From contig JABSOW010000008.1 of the NCBI GenBank assembly GCA_013215465.1, positions 1-64,000 of the forward strand: a DNA stretch of 64,000 nucleotides. Reading direction: 5' to 3'. The notes under the pieces were generated by a model that was not told the origin of the DNA, did not search any database, and was given only the letters and a program-made list of their open reading frames with translations. Source of the DNA: Colwellia sp. (GTDB lineage Bacteria > Pseudomonadota > Gammaproteobacteria > Enterobacterales > Alteromonadaceae). This document shows, piece after piece, positions 27,065 to 37,185 of the stretch. Each line of letters starts with the position of its first letter. Position 1 is the stretch's first letter. The translations under genes were made by a program, and so were the position numbers.

Positions 27065-27859
27065 CTAATCGAAACGAATACTTGTACGTCCAATTCCGCC
27101 GATATTGACTGACATATGATCGCCAGGCTTAACATCTTGTAATGGAACCAAAGAGCCAGATAAAATAACTTCACCGGCCTTGAGGGGAACACCAAACTTG
27201 CCTAAGGTATTAGCGAGCCATACCACACAACTAACAGGCGAAGATCCCAATGCGGCTGCACCTGCACCTGTAGAGATAATTTGACCATTTAGTTCAACAA
27301 CCATTCCGCAAGTTGATAGATCTAGACTTCGTGGGCTAACCACATCTTGCCCTAGAACAAAATAACCGCAGGATGCATTATCAGCAACCGTGTCTTGAAT
27401 TTTAATGTTCCAATCTTTTATTCTAGAATCAACAATTTCAAAACAAGGTGCGATAAAATCAGTTGCTCGAATAACATCACTAGCAGTAACACCCGGCCCG
27501 ATTAAGTCATGCTTTAACACAAAAGCAATTTCACCTTCCGCTTTTGGTTGTATCATTTTGGTGCTAAGTGAAAGCACTTCACTCTCGTCAATAACCATAG
27601 CATCAGTTAAATAACCAAAGTCAGGTTGATTAACACCAAGCATATTTTGTACAACAGCACTGGTTGCACCAATTTTTTTACCTATTAGCTTTTCATTATT
27701 TACCGCAATTCTTTTTTCTAATAAGCCATGAGAAATTGCGTAAGCATCTTCAATCGTTATTTCAGGGCTACGACTTGTTAACGGTTCAATCATTGTTTGA
27801 TTACATAACGCATTAAACAACTCATCTGAATACGATTGAATTAGTGATTGTTTTAACAT
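27065..27859 (-). CDS. dmpE: 2-hydroxypenta-2,4-dienoate (2-oxopent-4-enoate) hydratase
   Basis: The 264-residue hydratase adds water to 2-hydroxypenta-2,4-dienoate to give 4-hydroxy-2-oxovalerate. Motifs: [23 protein letters not shown] (metal-ligand Glu), [12 protein letters not shown], and [22 protein letters not shown]. It is a paralogue of dmpH. It sits between dmpC and dmpF in the usual pathway order. Confidence 0.92.
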   Translation of the reverse strand: MLKQSLIQSYSDELFNALCNQTMIEPLTSRSPEITIEDAYAISHGLLEKRIAVNNEKLIGKKIGATSAVVQNMLGVNQPDFGYLTDAMVIDESEVLSLSTKMIQPKAEGEIAFVLKHDLIGPGVTASDVIRATDFIAPCFEIVDSRIKDWNIKIQDTVADNASCGYFVLGQDVVSPRSLDLSTCGMVVELNGQIISTGAGAAALGSSPVSCVVWLANTLGKFGVPLKAGEVILSGSLVPLQDVKPGDHMSVNIGGIGRTSIRFD

Positions 27860-27881
27860 ATTGAATATCCTATCGTTTATT

Positions 27882-29342
27882 TTATAATTTAATGCAGATG
27901 TTTTTTAATTCAGTATAAAATTCAAGTGAGTGAACGCCACCTTCTCGGCCAATACCTGAATGTTTTGCACCACCGAATGGTGTTCTTAAGTCACGTAAAA
28001 ACCAAGAGTTAACCCAAACAATGCCAGCCTCAATCTGTGCGGAGACCCGATGTGCTTTTGAATTATTTTCAGTCCACACGGCAGCAGCTAAACCGTATTT
28101 GGTATCATTGGCCAATGAAATAGCTTCTTCTTCCGTATCAAAAGGTTGAATATGACAACAAGGACCAAAAATCTCTTCTTGTACTACTGTTGCGCTTTCA
28201 GGTAAACCTGTCCATATCGTCGGTTCAACCCATGCACCTTGTTCAAGTGCTGAAGACATGTTCGGTTCACCGCCACCCGTTATAATTGTTGCCCCTTCAT
28301 CTTTAGCTTTTTGATAATAACTTAGTACTTTTTCTTTATGCTTTTGGCTAATTAGCGGACCCATATTTGATTTTTCATCATCCCAATAACCTAGCTTGAT
28401 TTTTTCAGCTGAGGCCTTAAGACGTGCAACAAACTCATTAAAAATAGGTCTTTCAACATAAACTCTTTCTGTGGCTAGACACACTTGCCCACAGTTAGCA
28501 AAAACGGAACGTGTTGTGCCTTCTATCGCTTTATCTAGGTCACAATCGGCAAAAACTATGGCCGGATTTTTACCCCCTAACTCAAACGAAACATGACGAA
28601 TTTCGTCCGCACACGCTTTAACAATTGCCGCGCCCGTTTTAGTTTCGCCGGTAAAAGTAATACCATCAACATCTGGGTGAGTGGTTAAAAACTCCCCTGC
28701 TGAATTAGGACCAAAACCATGAACAACATTAAAAACACCCGGTGGCACCCCCGCATCATTCATAACTTCACCAAGTAAGGTCGTTGTTCTGGGGGTTTCT
28801 TCTGATGGTTTAACGACAACGGTATTACCGCAAGCTAATGCAGGACCTACTTTCCAGGTCATCAATAACAAAGGTAAATTCCAAGGACTAATGACGGCAA
28901 TAACCCCTTTAGGAGAACGTACAGAATAATTTAGTGCGCCTGCTCCATCGGGAGTGTCGAGCATAAAACTCTCATTGGCAACCGATTTGAATGCGTCGGC
29001 AAACACTTTGAAATTAGCAGCACCACGAGGTATATCAATATGAGAGGCAAGTGATTTTGGTTTACCCGTATCTAAACATTCCGCTTCTAAAAACTCATCA
29101 AAGCGGGCATTAATACCATCAGCGACTTTATGTAATATGGCCATGCGTTCGGTTAAGGGTAATTTCCCCCAAGGCCCTTTAAGTGCAGCTTTAGCTGATT
29201 TTACTGCTTGATCTACTTCTTCTTTTCCCGCTTCAAATACAACACCAATCCGTTCATTAGTCGCGGGGTTAATATTATCAAAAGTTTTCCCTGCAACAGA
29301 GCCAACAAATTGACCATTAATGAAATTCTTTATTTCTAACAT
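27882..29342 (-). CDS. dmpC: 2-hydroxymuconic semialdehyde dehydrogenase
   Basis: The 486-residue ALDH oxidises the ring-fission product 2-hydroxymuconic semialdehyde to 2-hydroxymuconate. Motifs: SPWNLPLLLMTWKVGPALA, GETKTGAAIVK, SFELGGKNPAIVFADCD (base Glu) and FANCGQVCLATERVYVE (catalytic Cys). The ATG at 29342 follows AAGGA and gives exactly the length typical of DmpC/XylG; the longer reading from 29372 is discarded. It is first in the lower-pathway operon dmpC-E-F-G-H-I-R. Confidence 0.93.
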   Translation of the reverse strand: MLEIKNFINGQFVGSVAGKTFDNINPATNERIGVVFEAGKEEVDQAVKSAKAALKGPWGKLPLTERMAILHKVADGINARFDEFLEAECLDTGKPKSLASHIDIPRGAANFKVFADAFKSVANESFMLDTPDGAGALNYSVRSPKGVIAVISPWNLPLLLMTWKVGPALACGNTVVVKPSEETPRTTTLLGEVMNDAGVPPGVFNVVHGFGPNSAGEFLTTHPDVDGITFTGETKTGAAIVKACADEIRHVSFELGGKNPAIVFADCDLDKAIEGTTRSVFANCGQVCLATERVYVERPIFNEFVARLKASAEKIKLGYWDDEKSNMGPLISQKHKEKVLSYYQKAKDEGATIITGGGEPNMSSALEQGAWVEPTIWTGLPESATVVQEEIFGPCCHIQPFDTEEEAISLANDTKYGLAAAVWTENNSKAHRVSAQIEAGIVWVNSWFLRDLRTPFGGAKHSGIGREGGVHSLEFYTELKNICIKL

Positions 29343-29408
29343 ATCAATATTCCTTAAATATTCACTTAGCATTAATTATTGCAATATGACAAAGTTAACA
29401 ACTCGGTA

Positions 29409-29437
29409 ATATCGATAAAATTAATTAATATCGATAT
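29409..29437. promoter_or_regulatory. Paired ATCGAT sites upstream of dmpC
   Basis: AATATCGATAAAA and AATATCGATATTT flank an AATTAATTA spacer between the upstream terminator and dmpC. A related ATTATCGATAA overlaps the predicted promoter of the YCF48/RND operon at 36216-36226. No sigma-54 signature (GG, 10 bp, GC) is present here, so this operon seems to be controlled differently from dmpK. The GntR protein encoded at 36438 is a candidate binder (inference). Confidence 0.35.
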
Positions 29438-29476
29438 TTTATGCATTAATATAAAATATATCAAGTCTTATAAATT

Positions 29477-29502
29477 AAAAAACCCCTAAGTCGGAGCTTT
29501 TT
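29477..29502 (-). terminator. Intrinsic terminator after the DUF1302/DUF1329 operon
   Basis: On the minus strand AAAAAGCTCC / loop GACTTA / GGGGTTTTTT forms a stem with A-T extension and a following T-run, 15 bp past the DUF1329 stop codon. It separates that operon from dmpC. Confidence 0.7.
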
Positions 29503-29516
29503 ATCTTATTTTATTA

Positions 29517-30833
29517 TTATTTACCTGAAGTACGCATATATTGTACTTTGAACATTTTAGGTTTATTCAAACTAGGATCTACGATTCCTTTGAATTGACC
29601 GGTAGTACAGTGCATTGCTTGAACATCCATCATGCCAAAACTGTCATCAACGGAAACACCTGAGCCTTTATTAATTGCTAAATGATGATCAGGATGCGCT
29701 TGACCAATCATCCAAGATTTCCAGTACTTCCCTGATCTATCGTAAATAATGGTTCTTGGTAAAGTAAAGGTTTGCGCATCAACAAAGTGACGACGCTTAC
29801 TAATCGGGTGATTACTATCAAGGGGTGATGATTCAAGAATATACACTTTACGTAATTGATAAGTTACATTGGGGAAACAACCCCCTTTGCCGTGAAAATC
29901 AACAAATTTGTAGCCATCTTTTTCTTTGAATTCATCGGTTAGTGCTTGTTCATCATGATTATAAAAAGGTAATAACATCGTTTTAGTACCAAGATATTTC
30001 CAGTTCATGTCTGAGATTCGACCGTTGTATCCTTCAAAGTCTTCGATCATAAGATCTGAACCTAAGAATGAATCAGTCACTTGACCAGTCGCTAAACGAC
30101 GAACACGACGTTGAAAACCAAGATATAACCATGCATTATCACGCTTTAAATCATTTTGATAACGGTGAATTAGCAACTGAGTATTTTTAACATCATAGGG
30201 CTCTTTTACATGCACATAAATAGATCTAAATAACTCTGATGGATTTGGTGTAATTTCAGGTAATGGTTCGTGGTTAACACGATGTGCCCAGTTTAAAAAA
30301 TGAAAATCAAATTTTAATTCACGCTCAACCTTACCTGTATTCATATTACGATAGCGCCAGTAGAATGGGTCTATTGCTGCACCATCTCCCCAGTTGTAAC
30401 CAAATTGAAAATTCCAGGCTAATTTTTCACCCGCACGAGGATCATCCATACTAGGCTCTTCCGGAAATGGTCTACCCGCAATATAACCGCCTTCTAAGTT
30501 ACCTTTGTCTGTTGGTAAAGTAATTTTACCAATATTATTTTTACTTGCGTCAATATAGCCTTGGTTTAAGATGAAATCTGTACTTTTACCTACCGTAATT
30601 TCAACCCAGCCATCTTTTACATGCTGTAACATTTCAGGGTCTAAAACATCTTTGGCAATATCCGCATTATCTTTATTAATAACTAAACCAGGGACTATTT
30701 TAGCTACCGCAGGAAAGCCATTTTTATAAGGATAGAATGATTGTTCTACCACATCTCCCGCGAATACTGACGTATTTAGTAGCGCTATTGCTATCAACGC
30801 AACGGTACACTTTATTTTATTAAATAATTTCAT
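29517..30833 (-). CDS. DUF1329 outer-membrane-associated protein, paralogue 1
   Basis: The 438-residue exported protein has a signal peptide (1-25, ending SVFAG). It is a full-length DUF1329 protein, a family predicted to adopt a LolA/LolB-like fold. Conserved stretches include NWGDGAAIDPFYWRYRNMNTG, YLGFQRRVRRLATGQ, FLGSDLMIEDFEGYNGRI and YDRSGKYWKSWMIGQ. It lies 17 bp after the DUF1302 gene. DUF1329, DUF1302, YCF48 and RND genes commonly occur together in clusters degrading hydrophobic compounds. A role in moving hydrophobic substrates across the envelope is inferred. A second copy is at 37186-38415. Confidence 0.85.
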   Translation of the reverse strand: MKLFNKIKCTVALIAIALLNTSVFAGDVVEQSFYPYKNGFPAVAKIVPGLVINKDNADIAKDVLDPEMLQHVKDGWVEITVGKSTDFILNQGYIDASKNNIGKITLPTDKGNLEGGYIAGRPFPEEPSMDDPRAGEKLAWNFQFGYNWGDGAAIDPFYWRYRNMNTGKVERELKFDFHFLNWAHRVNHEPLPEITPNPSELFRSIYVHVKEPYDVKNTQLLIHRYQNDLKRDNAWLYLGFQRRVRRLATGQVTDSFLGSDLMIEDFEGYNGRISDMNWKYLGTKTMLLPFYNHDEQALTDEFKEKDGYKFVDFHGKGGCFPNVTYQLRKVYILESSPLDSNHPISKRRHFVDAQTFTLPRTIIYDRSGKYWKSWMIGQAHPDHHLAINKGSGVSVDDSFGMMDVQAMHCTTGQFKGIVDPSLNKPKMFKVQYMRTSGK

Positions 30834-30849
30834 AATTATTTCCTATTAA

Positions 30850-32802
30850 TTAAAAACTGTAACGAAGTGAAACTTGTAATTCACTTTCTTTATTAGCCAT
30901 TCCTATGGGTCCTGCACGGAAACGTCCTAAAGGTTCAAAACCACTTAAACCAACATCATATGAATCAGGAAGGCCATTACCATCATTATCTTCGTGTAAA
31001 GGTGTTGCAGTAAATGGGCTAAACGGGTTACAAGTACGACAATCACTAAATTCTTGAGCGCCATCACCAAACTTAATATTAGCGGTTACAGTAAAGCGAA
31101 AATTACCGGTAATATAATCAATTGAAGGGGCAACAACACCAGACTTAGCACGCCAGTCATACGCGGTTAAAATTTGTGGACTGAAACTATCGTTCATCCA
31201 CCAACCTTTTAATAAGAAAGTTGAAATGTAATTATCTTTCCAGTCAGGCATACCTACAATACCTAATGGACCTTCTTCTAACTCATGATCAAGCAAGTGT
31301 TGACCAAAAGTTTGAAAAGATAATAGAAAGGCTTTATTAGCATTAATTGAACGAACGAAAACGTTTTTATCAACACCTAACACCCAACGAAACACATCAG
31401 ATTCTGAATATAAGCGTGTTTTTAAGGTATTGGCAAACTCTTCGCCCGTTGAATATGATGATTCAACTCTAAAAGCAGAATCAATACTCTCTGAATAGAA
31501 ATCAAGTGAGCCACCAAACATGTTGATGCGAGGAAATTCAATGTCGAAAGCAATCAAATATGGCCATATACCTTTTTCACCAGTAAAACTATTTGTTGCT
31601 TCTATGCCACCACGTAAACTTGGTAATTGTGAAAGATAACTAAACGCGTTAACAGAGAAACCAATATCTTGATAGACGCCCTCAATTTTAAAACCATATT
31701 GAGTGTTACCTAGTGACCATGACGGCATGTTTACTTGTCTAATACCTATTTGATTTGGTCCAAAATCTGTTGCTGTAGTACCACCAGCAAAGTTGGCAAC
31801 GGTACACCCATTTTCCCAACAGTTATTAAAGCCTCTGAAAAATGAACCGGCATCTAAAATAGCATTTGGCTCTCCACCTTGACCTAAATTATTCGGCCTA
31901 AACTCATCAAAGACCCAAACTAACTGAAAATTGATATCTTCAAATGTTTCATTCGCTCCATACTGCCATTCTGCGGCAATAGACCAAGTAGGAATACGTA
32001 TATCTTCAAGTTCGTCATAAATATTGTTTCGTGAAAAGTCGACTGGATTGATAATATCTAACACGCGAAATAGATCAGTACGCCCCCAAACAATTTGTTG
32101 CTTACCCACTTTCAAATTGAACAGAGTGCCACTGTCTAAGTCCATGCTACCATCAAAGTAGAATTCACGAATAAAATCTAAATTATCATTAAACTCTGAA
32201 AATCTTAATTCATTTTCAGTTTTATCCATATAGCCTTTAAGACAGCCTCTTGGATCAACATCACATGGGCGTACTGGCACGCCAAAAGCAACACCACCAG
32301 CGGTTTTATGTAAATATTCACCTAGAACAACCATACCCGAATTCGGGTTAGTCGCGGTATTTACACCAAGTACATGCCCTGGTGGAAGTGGCGCACCAAA
32401 ATATGGAGAGTCAGGGTTGGTAGATCCTAAACCCTGACCATGAGGCACAGAGCCTACATTTTGATCTTCAATGTTAATCGCTCGACCTGCTTTAGCACCA
32501 AACTCTTTATCATTTAAATCATAAACTCCATCATAACTACCTCTAAGAGTAGCATTCAGTGATATATCGTAAAATCCAGCAAAATTATTTAAATTTTTAG
32601 AAAACTCTAATTGCAAGGTGTTTCTAAACTTAGACAAACCTCTATCTTCACGAACACTGGTAGCATTTTCAATAAAGCCACTAATTTCAATGGGATCATT
32701 TGCATAACTAGAAAGTGACGTTGCTAACAACACTCCCCCAATGGCATGCGAGTATTTTTTTAATACTGAAATATTATTCCAGTAATGTAATTTTAACCTC
32801 AT
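30850..32802 (-). CDS. DUF1302 outer-membrane beta-barrel protein
   Basis: The 650-residue protein has an N-terminal signal region (cleavage after SSYA near residue 35) and a C-terminus LQVSLRYSF, the classic outer-membrane barrel ending. It contains the DUF1302 hallmark KVGKQQIVWGRTDLFRVLDIINPVD. Cys pairs near 180 and 590 (CDVDPRGC, CRTC) may form disulfides. It is probably a porin-like channel for hydrophobic substrates, paired with the DUF1329 protein and the RND exporter. The direct partner relation is inferred from recurrent gene context. Confidence 0.82.
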   Translation of the reverse strand: MRLKLHYWNNISVLKKYSHAIGGVLLATSLSSYANDPIEISGFIENATSVREDRGLSKFRNTLQLEFSKNLNNFAGFYDISLNATLRGSYDGVYDLNDKEFGAKAGRAINIEDQNVGSVPHGQGLGSTNPDSPYFGAPLPPGHVLGVNTATNPNSGMVVLGEYLHKTAGGVAFGVPVRPCDVDPRGCLKGYMDKTENELRFSEFNDNLDFIREFYFDGSMDLDSGTLFNLKVGKQQIVWGRTDLFRVLDIINPVDFSRNNIYDELEDIRIPTWSIAAEWQYGANETFEDINFQLVWVFDEFRPNNLGQGGEPNAILDAGSFFRGFNNCWENGCTVANFAGGTTATDFGPNQIGIRQVNMPSWSLGNTQYGFKIEGVYQDIGFSVNAFSYLSQLPSLRGGIEATNSFTGEKGIWPYLIAFDIEFPRINMFGGSLDFYSESIDSAFRVESSYSTGEEFANTLKTRLYSESDVFRWVLGVDKNVFVRSINANKAFLLSFQTFGQHLLDHELEEGPLGIVGMPDWKDNYISTFLLKGWWMNDSFSPQILTAYDWRAKSGVVAPSIDYITGNFRFTVTANIKFGDGAQEFSDCRTCNPFSPFTATPLHEDNDGNGLPDSYDVGLSGFEPLGRFRAGPIGMANKESELQVSLRYSF

Positions 32803-32867
32803 AGATTTCCCCTCATTTTTTTGTTAAACATTTTTTTATATTTTTACATCCAACTTTTTACTAGTTT

Positions 32868-35219
32868 TTATTTAGATACTGCATTTAAAATAAATTTAGG
32901 TTTGTATGTCATGATCCAGGCTGGAACCAAAAACATTGCCGCCAGTGCGTTTAGTACCAACATAACAATAAGCAATAAAGCTGCATCTGCCTGAAAACGC
33001 ATTGTAGAAATAAATACCCACATAACAACACCCGCAATTAATGCTAAAGCGGTAAATCCAATAGCGACACCCGTAGTACTAATGGCAATTTCAATGGCTT
33101 TTTGTAAATTTTGATGAGTAATATATTCTTGACGAATCCTGTCCATGATATAAATTGAATAATCAATTCCTACACCGATACCCACAGCAATAATAGGTAC
33201 GGTATTAACATTAATTCCGAGGCCCACAATACCCATATATGCGTAAGTAAGCGTGGTCGCAAATGACATGGCAACAAACATCAACCAGCCCGCATGTACA
33301 GACCAGTAAAAAATCGTTACGAAAACAAAAATTAATAAGAAAACTAAAGGGATTACGACAATATTAGTTTCATATGCGGCTTCATTTACTGCTGCTGTTA
33401 CCCCGATAACACCACCCGCTAATTCCAATGAAAACCCTTCTATTTGTGCGATTGAAGAATTCGACCAGTCTTTGACCATTTGAATTGCACGTCTAATCGT
33501 TTCACCCTTATGATCTTTATAATAGAAGACCATATTGGCATTTTGCTCTTCCGGATCTAGAAACTCGAGCAAAGCACCTGGAATTGGACTAGACATCATA
33601 TAAGTGAACATTAAGCCACCGGCTTCAAAGTTGTCTTTAGGAAAGGCTAACCAACGGGGGTCGGTGTTATGAATAATTTGGTTCACTTGTGTAACCAAAT
33701 CAGGTAATCCTTTCGTTCCACCCATTTCAGGGTCAAGTAACATATAATTTTGAAAATCAGCTAACGCTTTAATGACTTGAGGATGTTTTAAACCACCTTT
33801 TTTATCTGTATGGGCAATAACGTATAGTTCTTCTGAGCCTGGAAATAGATTATTAATGGCTTGTGAAGATACGTTATAGTCATGATCAGGATACAGTAAA
33901 GGTGACCCTGCTTCAGACTGCCCTACTTGCACCCAAGAGCTAAAATATGCCGCCAATACATATAAAACAACGACCGTTGATAAGGTTATTTTCGCGCCTA
34001 TTTTTGTACAAGCGACTTGAGAGAAATTCTTAAATAGTTTATGTAAAAGTGAATGTCGATGAGGTTTTTGCTCAGTTTCAGGTAAAATTTCAAGTAATAC
34101 CGGAATAAAAATTAACACTGTAACAATAACACTAGCAGCCCATAAAGATGAATAAATAGCCAGTTTGTCATTAATAGGAACGGAACCTAAAGAGATAAGG
34201 AGTAAGCCTATGGCATCAGAAATAACCCCTAACGAACCTGGTCTAAATAAACCTTCAAAAGTCTTTCTTGCGGCAATTTTCTTATCATGAATTATTCGAT
34301 GTTCCTGATAAAAACGTTCAACCAGTTGAATTCCATGAGACATGGCTCGAGCAGAGATTAAAAAAGGTACTACCATCATCAAAGGATCTAAGTTGTAGTC
34401 GAGTAACGACAACATTCCTAAACCCCAAACAGTGGTTAAAACAATACCAACAACAGGTAAAAGTACACCGTAAAAACGTCTAAAATAATTTAATAGTAAA
34501 ACAATAAGAACCAATACTGTGTATAAAAATATTTGAATAATTTCTTCAACATAACTCGTTACCCAGCCAATTAATACGGGTTGGCCTGTTGCATAAATAT
34601 CAACGCCAGCAGTTTGTTCTATTGCTCGAATATTTTGTAGTTCATTAAATATAGCTTCATAATTTAACTCACCTTCGTTAAGCGTACCGCGTACTAAGGC
34701 AGAAGATAGATCGGGTGACACCAATAAGCCATAAACACGTGGATTAGCAACAACTTCATTTTGAAAAACAATTAACTCTTCATCACTATAACCACCTTTT
34801 TTAAGGGGATCATAATGTGGTGCAGATTTCATTGTGCCATATTCATTTAACCAAATTTTACGGGTATTGCGATGGGTTAAACTGCTAACTAAATTATGAT
34901 TTATGCCAGTAAGTGCATCAATTGATTGAGTAACTCTATAAATTTTATTCAGTGTTTCATTCGTAAAAATTGTGCCTTCTTTTACGGTAATCGCGACCAC
35001 AATATTATTTGCGCCGCCAAATGTTTCACTGATTTTATTGTGAGTTTTAATATACTCATGTTCTTGCGGTAGCAAATCAGCAAAATCAGAAGCCATTCTG
35101 ACGCTAGGTAACTGAAAAGCAAAAAACACGGTGATTGCTAATATAATAGCTGCTGTTATTTTAGGAAAAGAGAAAACAATAGCATCTATTTCTTTTAATT
35201 TTTTCAATAAATTAATCAT
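32868..35219 (-). CDS. RND-superfamily (MMPL-type) transporter
   Basis: The 783-residue membrane protein has the duplicated SSD/MMPL arrangement: TM1 (17-38), a large periplasmic loop, a TM2-6 bundle (about 225-375), TM7 (about 405), a second loop, and TM8-12 (about 620-775). GVGIGVDYSIYIMDRIRQEY in the second bundle is the usual proton-relay region. It lacks membrane-fusion and TolC partners, as is normal for this hydrophobic-substrate RND group (HpnN-like). The start overlaps the YCF48 gene by 8 bp, indicating tight coupling. Direction and substrate are unknown. Confidence 0.85.
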   Translation of the reverse strand: MINLLKKLKEIDAIVFSFPKITAAIILAITVFFAFQLPSVRMASDFADLLPQEHEYIKTHNKISETFGGANNIVVAITVKEGTIFTNETLNKIYRVTQSIDALTGINHNLVSSLTHRNTRKIWLNEYGTMKSAPHYDPLKKGGYSDEELIVFQNEVVANPRVYGLLVSPDLSSALVRGTLNEGELNYEAIFNELQNIRAIEQTAGVDIYATGQPVLIGWVTSYVEEIIQIFLYTVLVLIVLLLNYFRRFYGVLLPVVGIVLTTVWGLGMLSLLDYNLDPLMMVVPFLISARAMSHGIQLVERFYQEHRIIHDKKIAARKTFEGLFRPGSLGVISDAIGLLLISLGSVPINDKLAIYSSLWAASVIVTVLIFIPVLLEILPETEQKPHRHSLLHKLFKNFSQVACTKIGAKITLSTVVVLYVLAAYFSSWVQVGQSEAGSPLLYPDHDYNVSSQAINNLFPGSEELYVIAHTDKKGGLKHPQVIKALADFQNYMLLDPEMGGTKGLPDLVTQVNQIIHNTDPRWLAFPKDNFEAGGLMFTYMMSSPIPGALLEFLDPEEQNANMVFYYKDHKGETIRRAIQMVKDWSNSSIAQIEGFSLELAGGVIGVTAAVNEAAYETNIVVIPLVFLLIFVFVTIFYWSVHAGWLMFVAMSFATTLTYAYMGIVGLGINVNTVPIIAVGIGVGIDYSIYIMDRIRQEYITHQNLQKAIEIAISTTGVAIGFTALALIAGVVMWVFISTMRFQADAALLLIVMLVLNALAAMFLVPAWIMTYKPKFILNAVSK

Positions 35220-36171
35220 TTACTTTCTCACTATTCACTAACGAAGCATTTTCTAGGAAACCTTTACCACCCACAATGATCACATGGTCATCAAAAGCTA
35301 ATGCTCCTCGAAGATAAGATCGTGTATTTTGACGAATTGTTTGCCAAGGACTATTTTCTTGTTCTAAATTTTTGACTAAAAAGGTACCTAACGCTCCTGT
35401 TGCATAAATTTTATTACGACCCTTACTTAATCCATATAAAGGTGCCTTAGTACCCGATTTTTCAACAAGCCATGTTTCACCGCCATTATCGGTAAACAAT
35501 ATCTTGCCACTTAGCCCAACAACACGTCCTTCGTTTACACTGGTAAATAAAGACGCTATTGGATAGAATTCATTTGGCATCGGATTTTTTGAAAACCACG
35601 TTTCCCCACCATCATTTGTTGCTAGCAAACGGCCAAATTCAGCGGTAACAATGGCATTTTTATCATCAAAAAACTTGATATAAGATAAAATCATATCTTC
35701 ATCTAGAGAAGTGCTTTGCCAAGTTTTACCGTGATTATTACTTGATAGAAAAGTACTAAAACTGCCCACTACCCAAATTTTTCCATCGGGTGCACAGGTT
35801 AGTGCCTGAGGCGTTTCTTCGCTTTGCAAAGATGCTTCAGTCCATGTAAGGCCGTTATCTAAAGAAGTCCAAATGCTACCTTCTAGTGTTAGGGCAACAA
35901 AACTTTTATCTGGACAATGGGTAACATCTATAAAAGAGGGTTGCGAAGCAATTTGTTGCCTTTTCCATCCACCTTCTTTCATCGATGTAAGTATTACACC
36001 AAAAGATCCTACGACCACATTAACGTCACCATTACTGGTGATTTGTTGAAGTCGATCACTACGGTGTGTAGTCGCTTGTTGTTCAATTAAAACATCATCT
36101 AATTGTAATGGAGCTTCACAGCCCATCATTAGCATAATGATTAAAATAAATACTATATATTTAGAGTTCAA
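35212..36171 (-). CDS. YCF48/BNR-repeat lipoprotein
   Basis: The 319-residue protein begins with a lipoprotein signal peptide (IIMLMMGC, lipobox Cys at residue 17). It consists of BNR/YCF48-like propeller repeats: SLDNGLTW, SNNHGKTW, TNDGGETW, TDNGGETW. YCF48-family proteins are assembly or stability factors; those beside RND and DUF1302 genes are thought to help the envelope complex. It is first in the four-gene operon YCF48-RND-DUF1302-DUF1329 and is divergent from the GntR gene. Confidence 0.82.
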   Translation of the reverse strand: MNSKYIVFILIIMLMMGCEAPLQLDDVLIEQQATTHRSDRLQQITSNGDVNVVVGSFGVILTSMKEGGWKRQQIASQPSFIDVTHCPDKSFVALTLEGSIWTSLDNGLTWTEASLQSEETPQALTCAPDGKIWVVGSFSTFLSSNNHGKTWQSTSLDEDMILSYIKFFDDKNAIVTAEFGRLLATNDGGETWFSKNPMPNEFYPIASLFTSVNEGRVVGLSGKILFTDNGGETWLVEKSGTKAPLYGLSKGRNKIYATGALGTFLVKNLEQENSPWQTIRQNTRSYLRGALAFDDHVIIVGGKGFLENASLVNSEKVND

Positions 36172-36202
36172 ATGACACCCCTGCCAAAAAATTATACTTT
36201 CG

Positions 36203-36230
36203 ACTATAGCACGAAATTATCGATAAACAA
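36203..36230 (-). promoter_or_regulatory. Predicted sigma-70 promoter with overlapping ATTATCGATAA site
   Basis: On the minus strand TTGTTT, 16 bp, TATAGT lies 32-60 bp upstream of the YCF48 start. The palindrome ATTATCGATAA (36216-36226) falls in the spacer, where a bound regulator would block or modulate the promoter. The divergent GntR gene is the obvious candidate (inference). Confidence 0.4.
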
Positions 36231-36437
36231 TAAAAATATATATATTTTTTATTTTTATGTTTTTTTGTTTGATTTGTCTTTATTTGTATCATATATATTA
36301 ATTAAAGAGTATTTCTCAAAAGTTTAATTTTGTATATTTAATGTGAATTAATTTGATATAATACTTATCATTATTTGTTACAGGCCAATTGGTAAAAAAC
36401 AAACATTTTAAGCATCAAAAATCGAGTTGAATTTTAA

Positions 36438-37100
36438 ATGAAAATCTCAAAAACATTGACTGACATTGTATATTTGAAAATTAGGGATGATATTGTTCAT
36501 GCTGTGTTGAAACCTGGCAGTAAATTAAAAATTGAACCATTAAGAAAACGATACGATATTGGTTCATCTCCAATAAGAGAGGCCTTAAGCCGCTTATGCT
36601 CAGATGGATTTGTTGCGATAAAAGGTCAACAAGGATTTAGTGTGGTAGAAATGACTAAATCAGATTTAATTGATGTTACTAATACTAGAATACTTATTGA
36701 AAATGAAGCGCTTAAGCTTAGTATTATAAATGGGAATGATGACTGGGAGTCGTCTGTAGTAGCCGCTTTTCATCGGTTATCAAAAATTGAGCATTCATCT
36801 GCAGATGACAATAACCAAGATTTAGAAAAATATAATAAAATATTCCATGACTCATTAGTCTCTGCATGTAATTCTAATACCTTATTAAAATTTTATAATG
36901 TCCTTTATGACCAACATAAACGCTATCGTAACTTAGCAAGAGAAGCGAATCATATTAAACGAAACCTCCACGCTGAACATGCTGACATATACGAAGCAGC
37001 GTTAGCTAAAGATGTTAAAGCTGTTTGTCAGGCAAATGAGAATCACATTAGAAAAACTGAAGAGGTTGTCTTAAACTTTGAAAAAGATGAGTGGCTTTAA
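36438..37100 (+). CDS. GntR/FadR-family regulator with FCD domain
   Basis: The 220-residue protein has a winged-helix HTH (5-72; LKPGSKLKIEPLRKRYDIGSS, PIREALSRL) followed by an FCD ligand domain (78-205; FHDSLVSACNSNTLLKF, and HAEHADIYEAALAKDV with the His residues that bind metal or acid). Such proteins usually repress catabolic genes and release DNA on binding an organic acid. It is divergent from the YCF48/RND operon and convergent with the second DUF1329 gene, in the middle of the phenol island, so it may control envelope or lower-pathway genes. Confidence 0.85.
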   Translation: MKISKTLTDIVYLKIRDDIVHAVLKPGSKLKIEPLRKRYDIGSSPIREALSRLCSDGFVAIKGQQGFSVVEMTKSDLIDVTNTRILIENEALKLSIINGNDDWESSVVAAFHRLSKIEHSSADDNNQDLEKYNKIFHDSLVSACNSNTLLKFYNVLYDQHKRYRNLAREANHIKRNLHAEHADIYEAALAKDVKAVCQANENHIRKTEEVVLNFEKDEWL

Positions 37101-37138
37101 CTTAAGCGAACAAAAAACAAACAAAAAACCCAAACACA

Positions 37139-37172
37139 TTGATTGATAATGCGATGAAGTACTATCAATCAA
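37139..37172. terminator. Bidirectional hairpin between convergent genes
   Basis: TTGATTGATA (37139-37148) and TATCAATCAA (37163-37172) form a perfect 10-bp stem with a 14-base loop between the convergent GntR and DUF1329 genes. A-rich sequence precedes it and GGTTTAAT follows. Confidence 0.55.
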
Positions 37173-37185
37173 AGGTTTAATCTGG

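Noticed and set aside
22388-29342. A second sigma-54 promoter upstream of dmpC
   Set aside because: No GG-N10-GC pair and no DmpR-type palindrome occur in the 29343-29476 interval.
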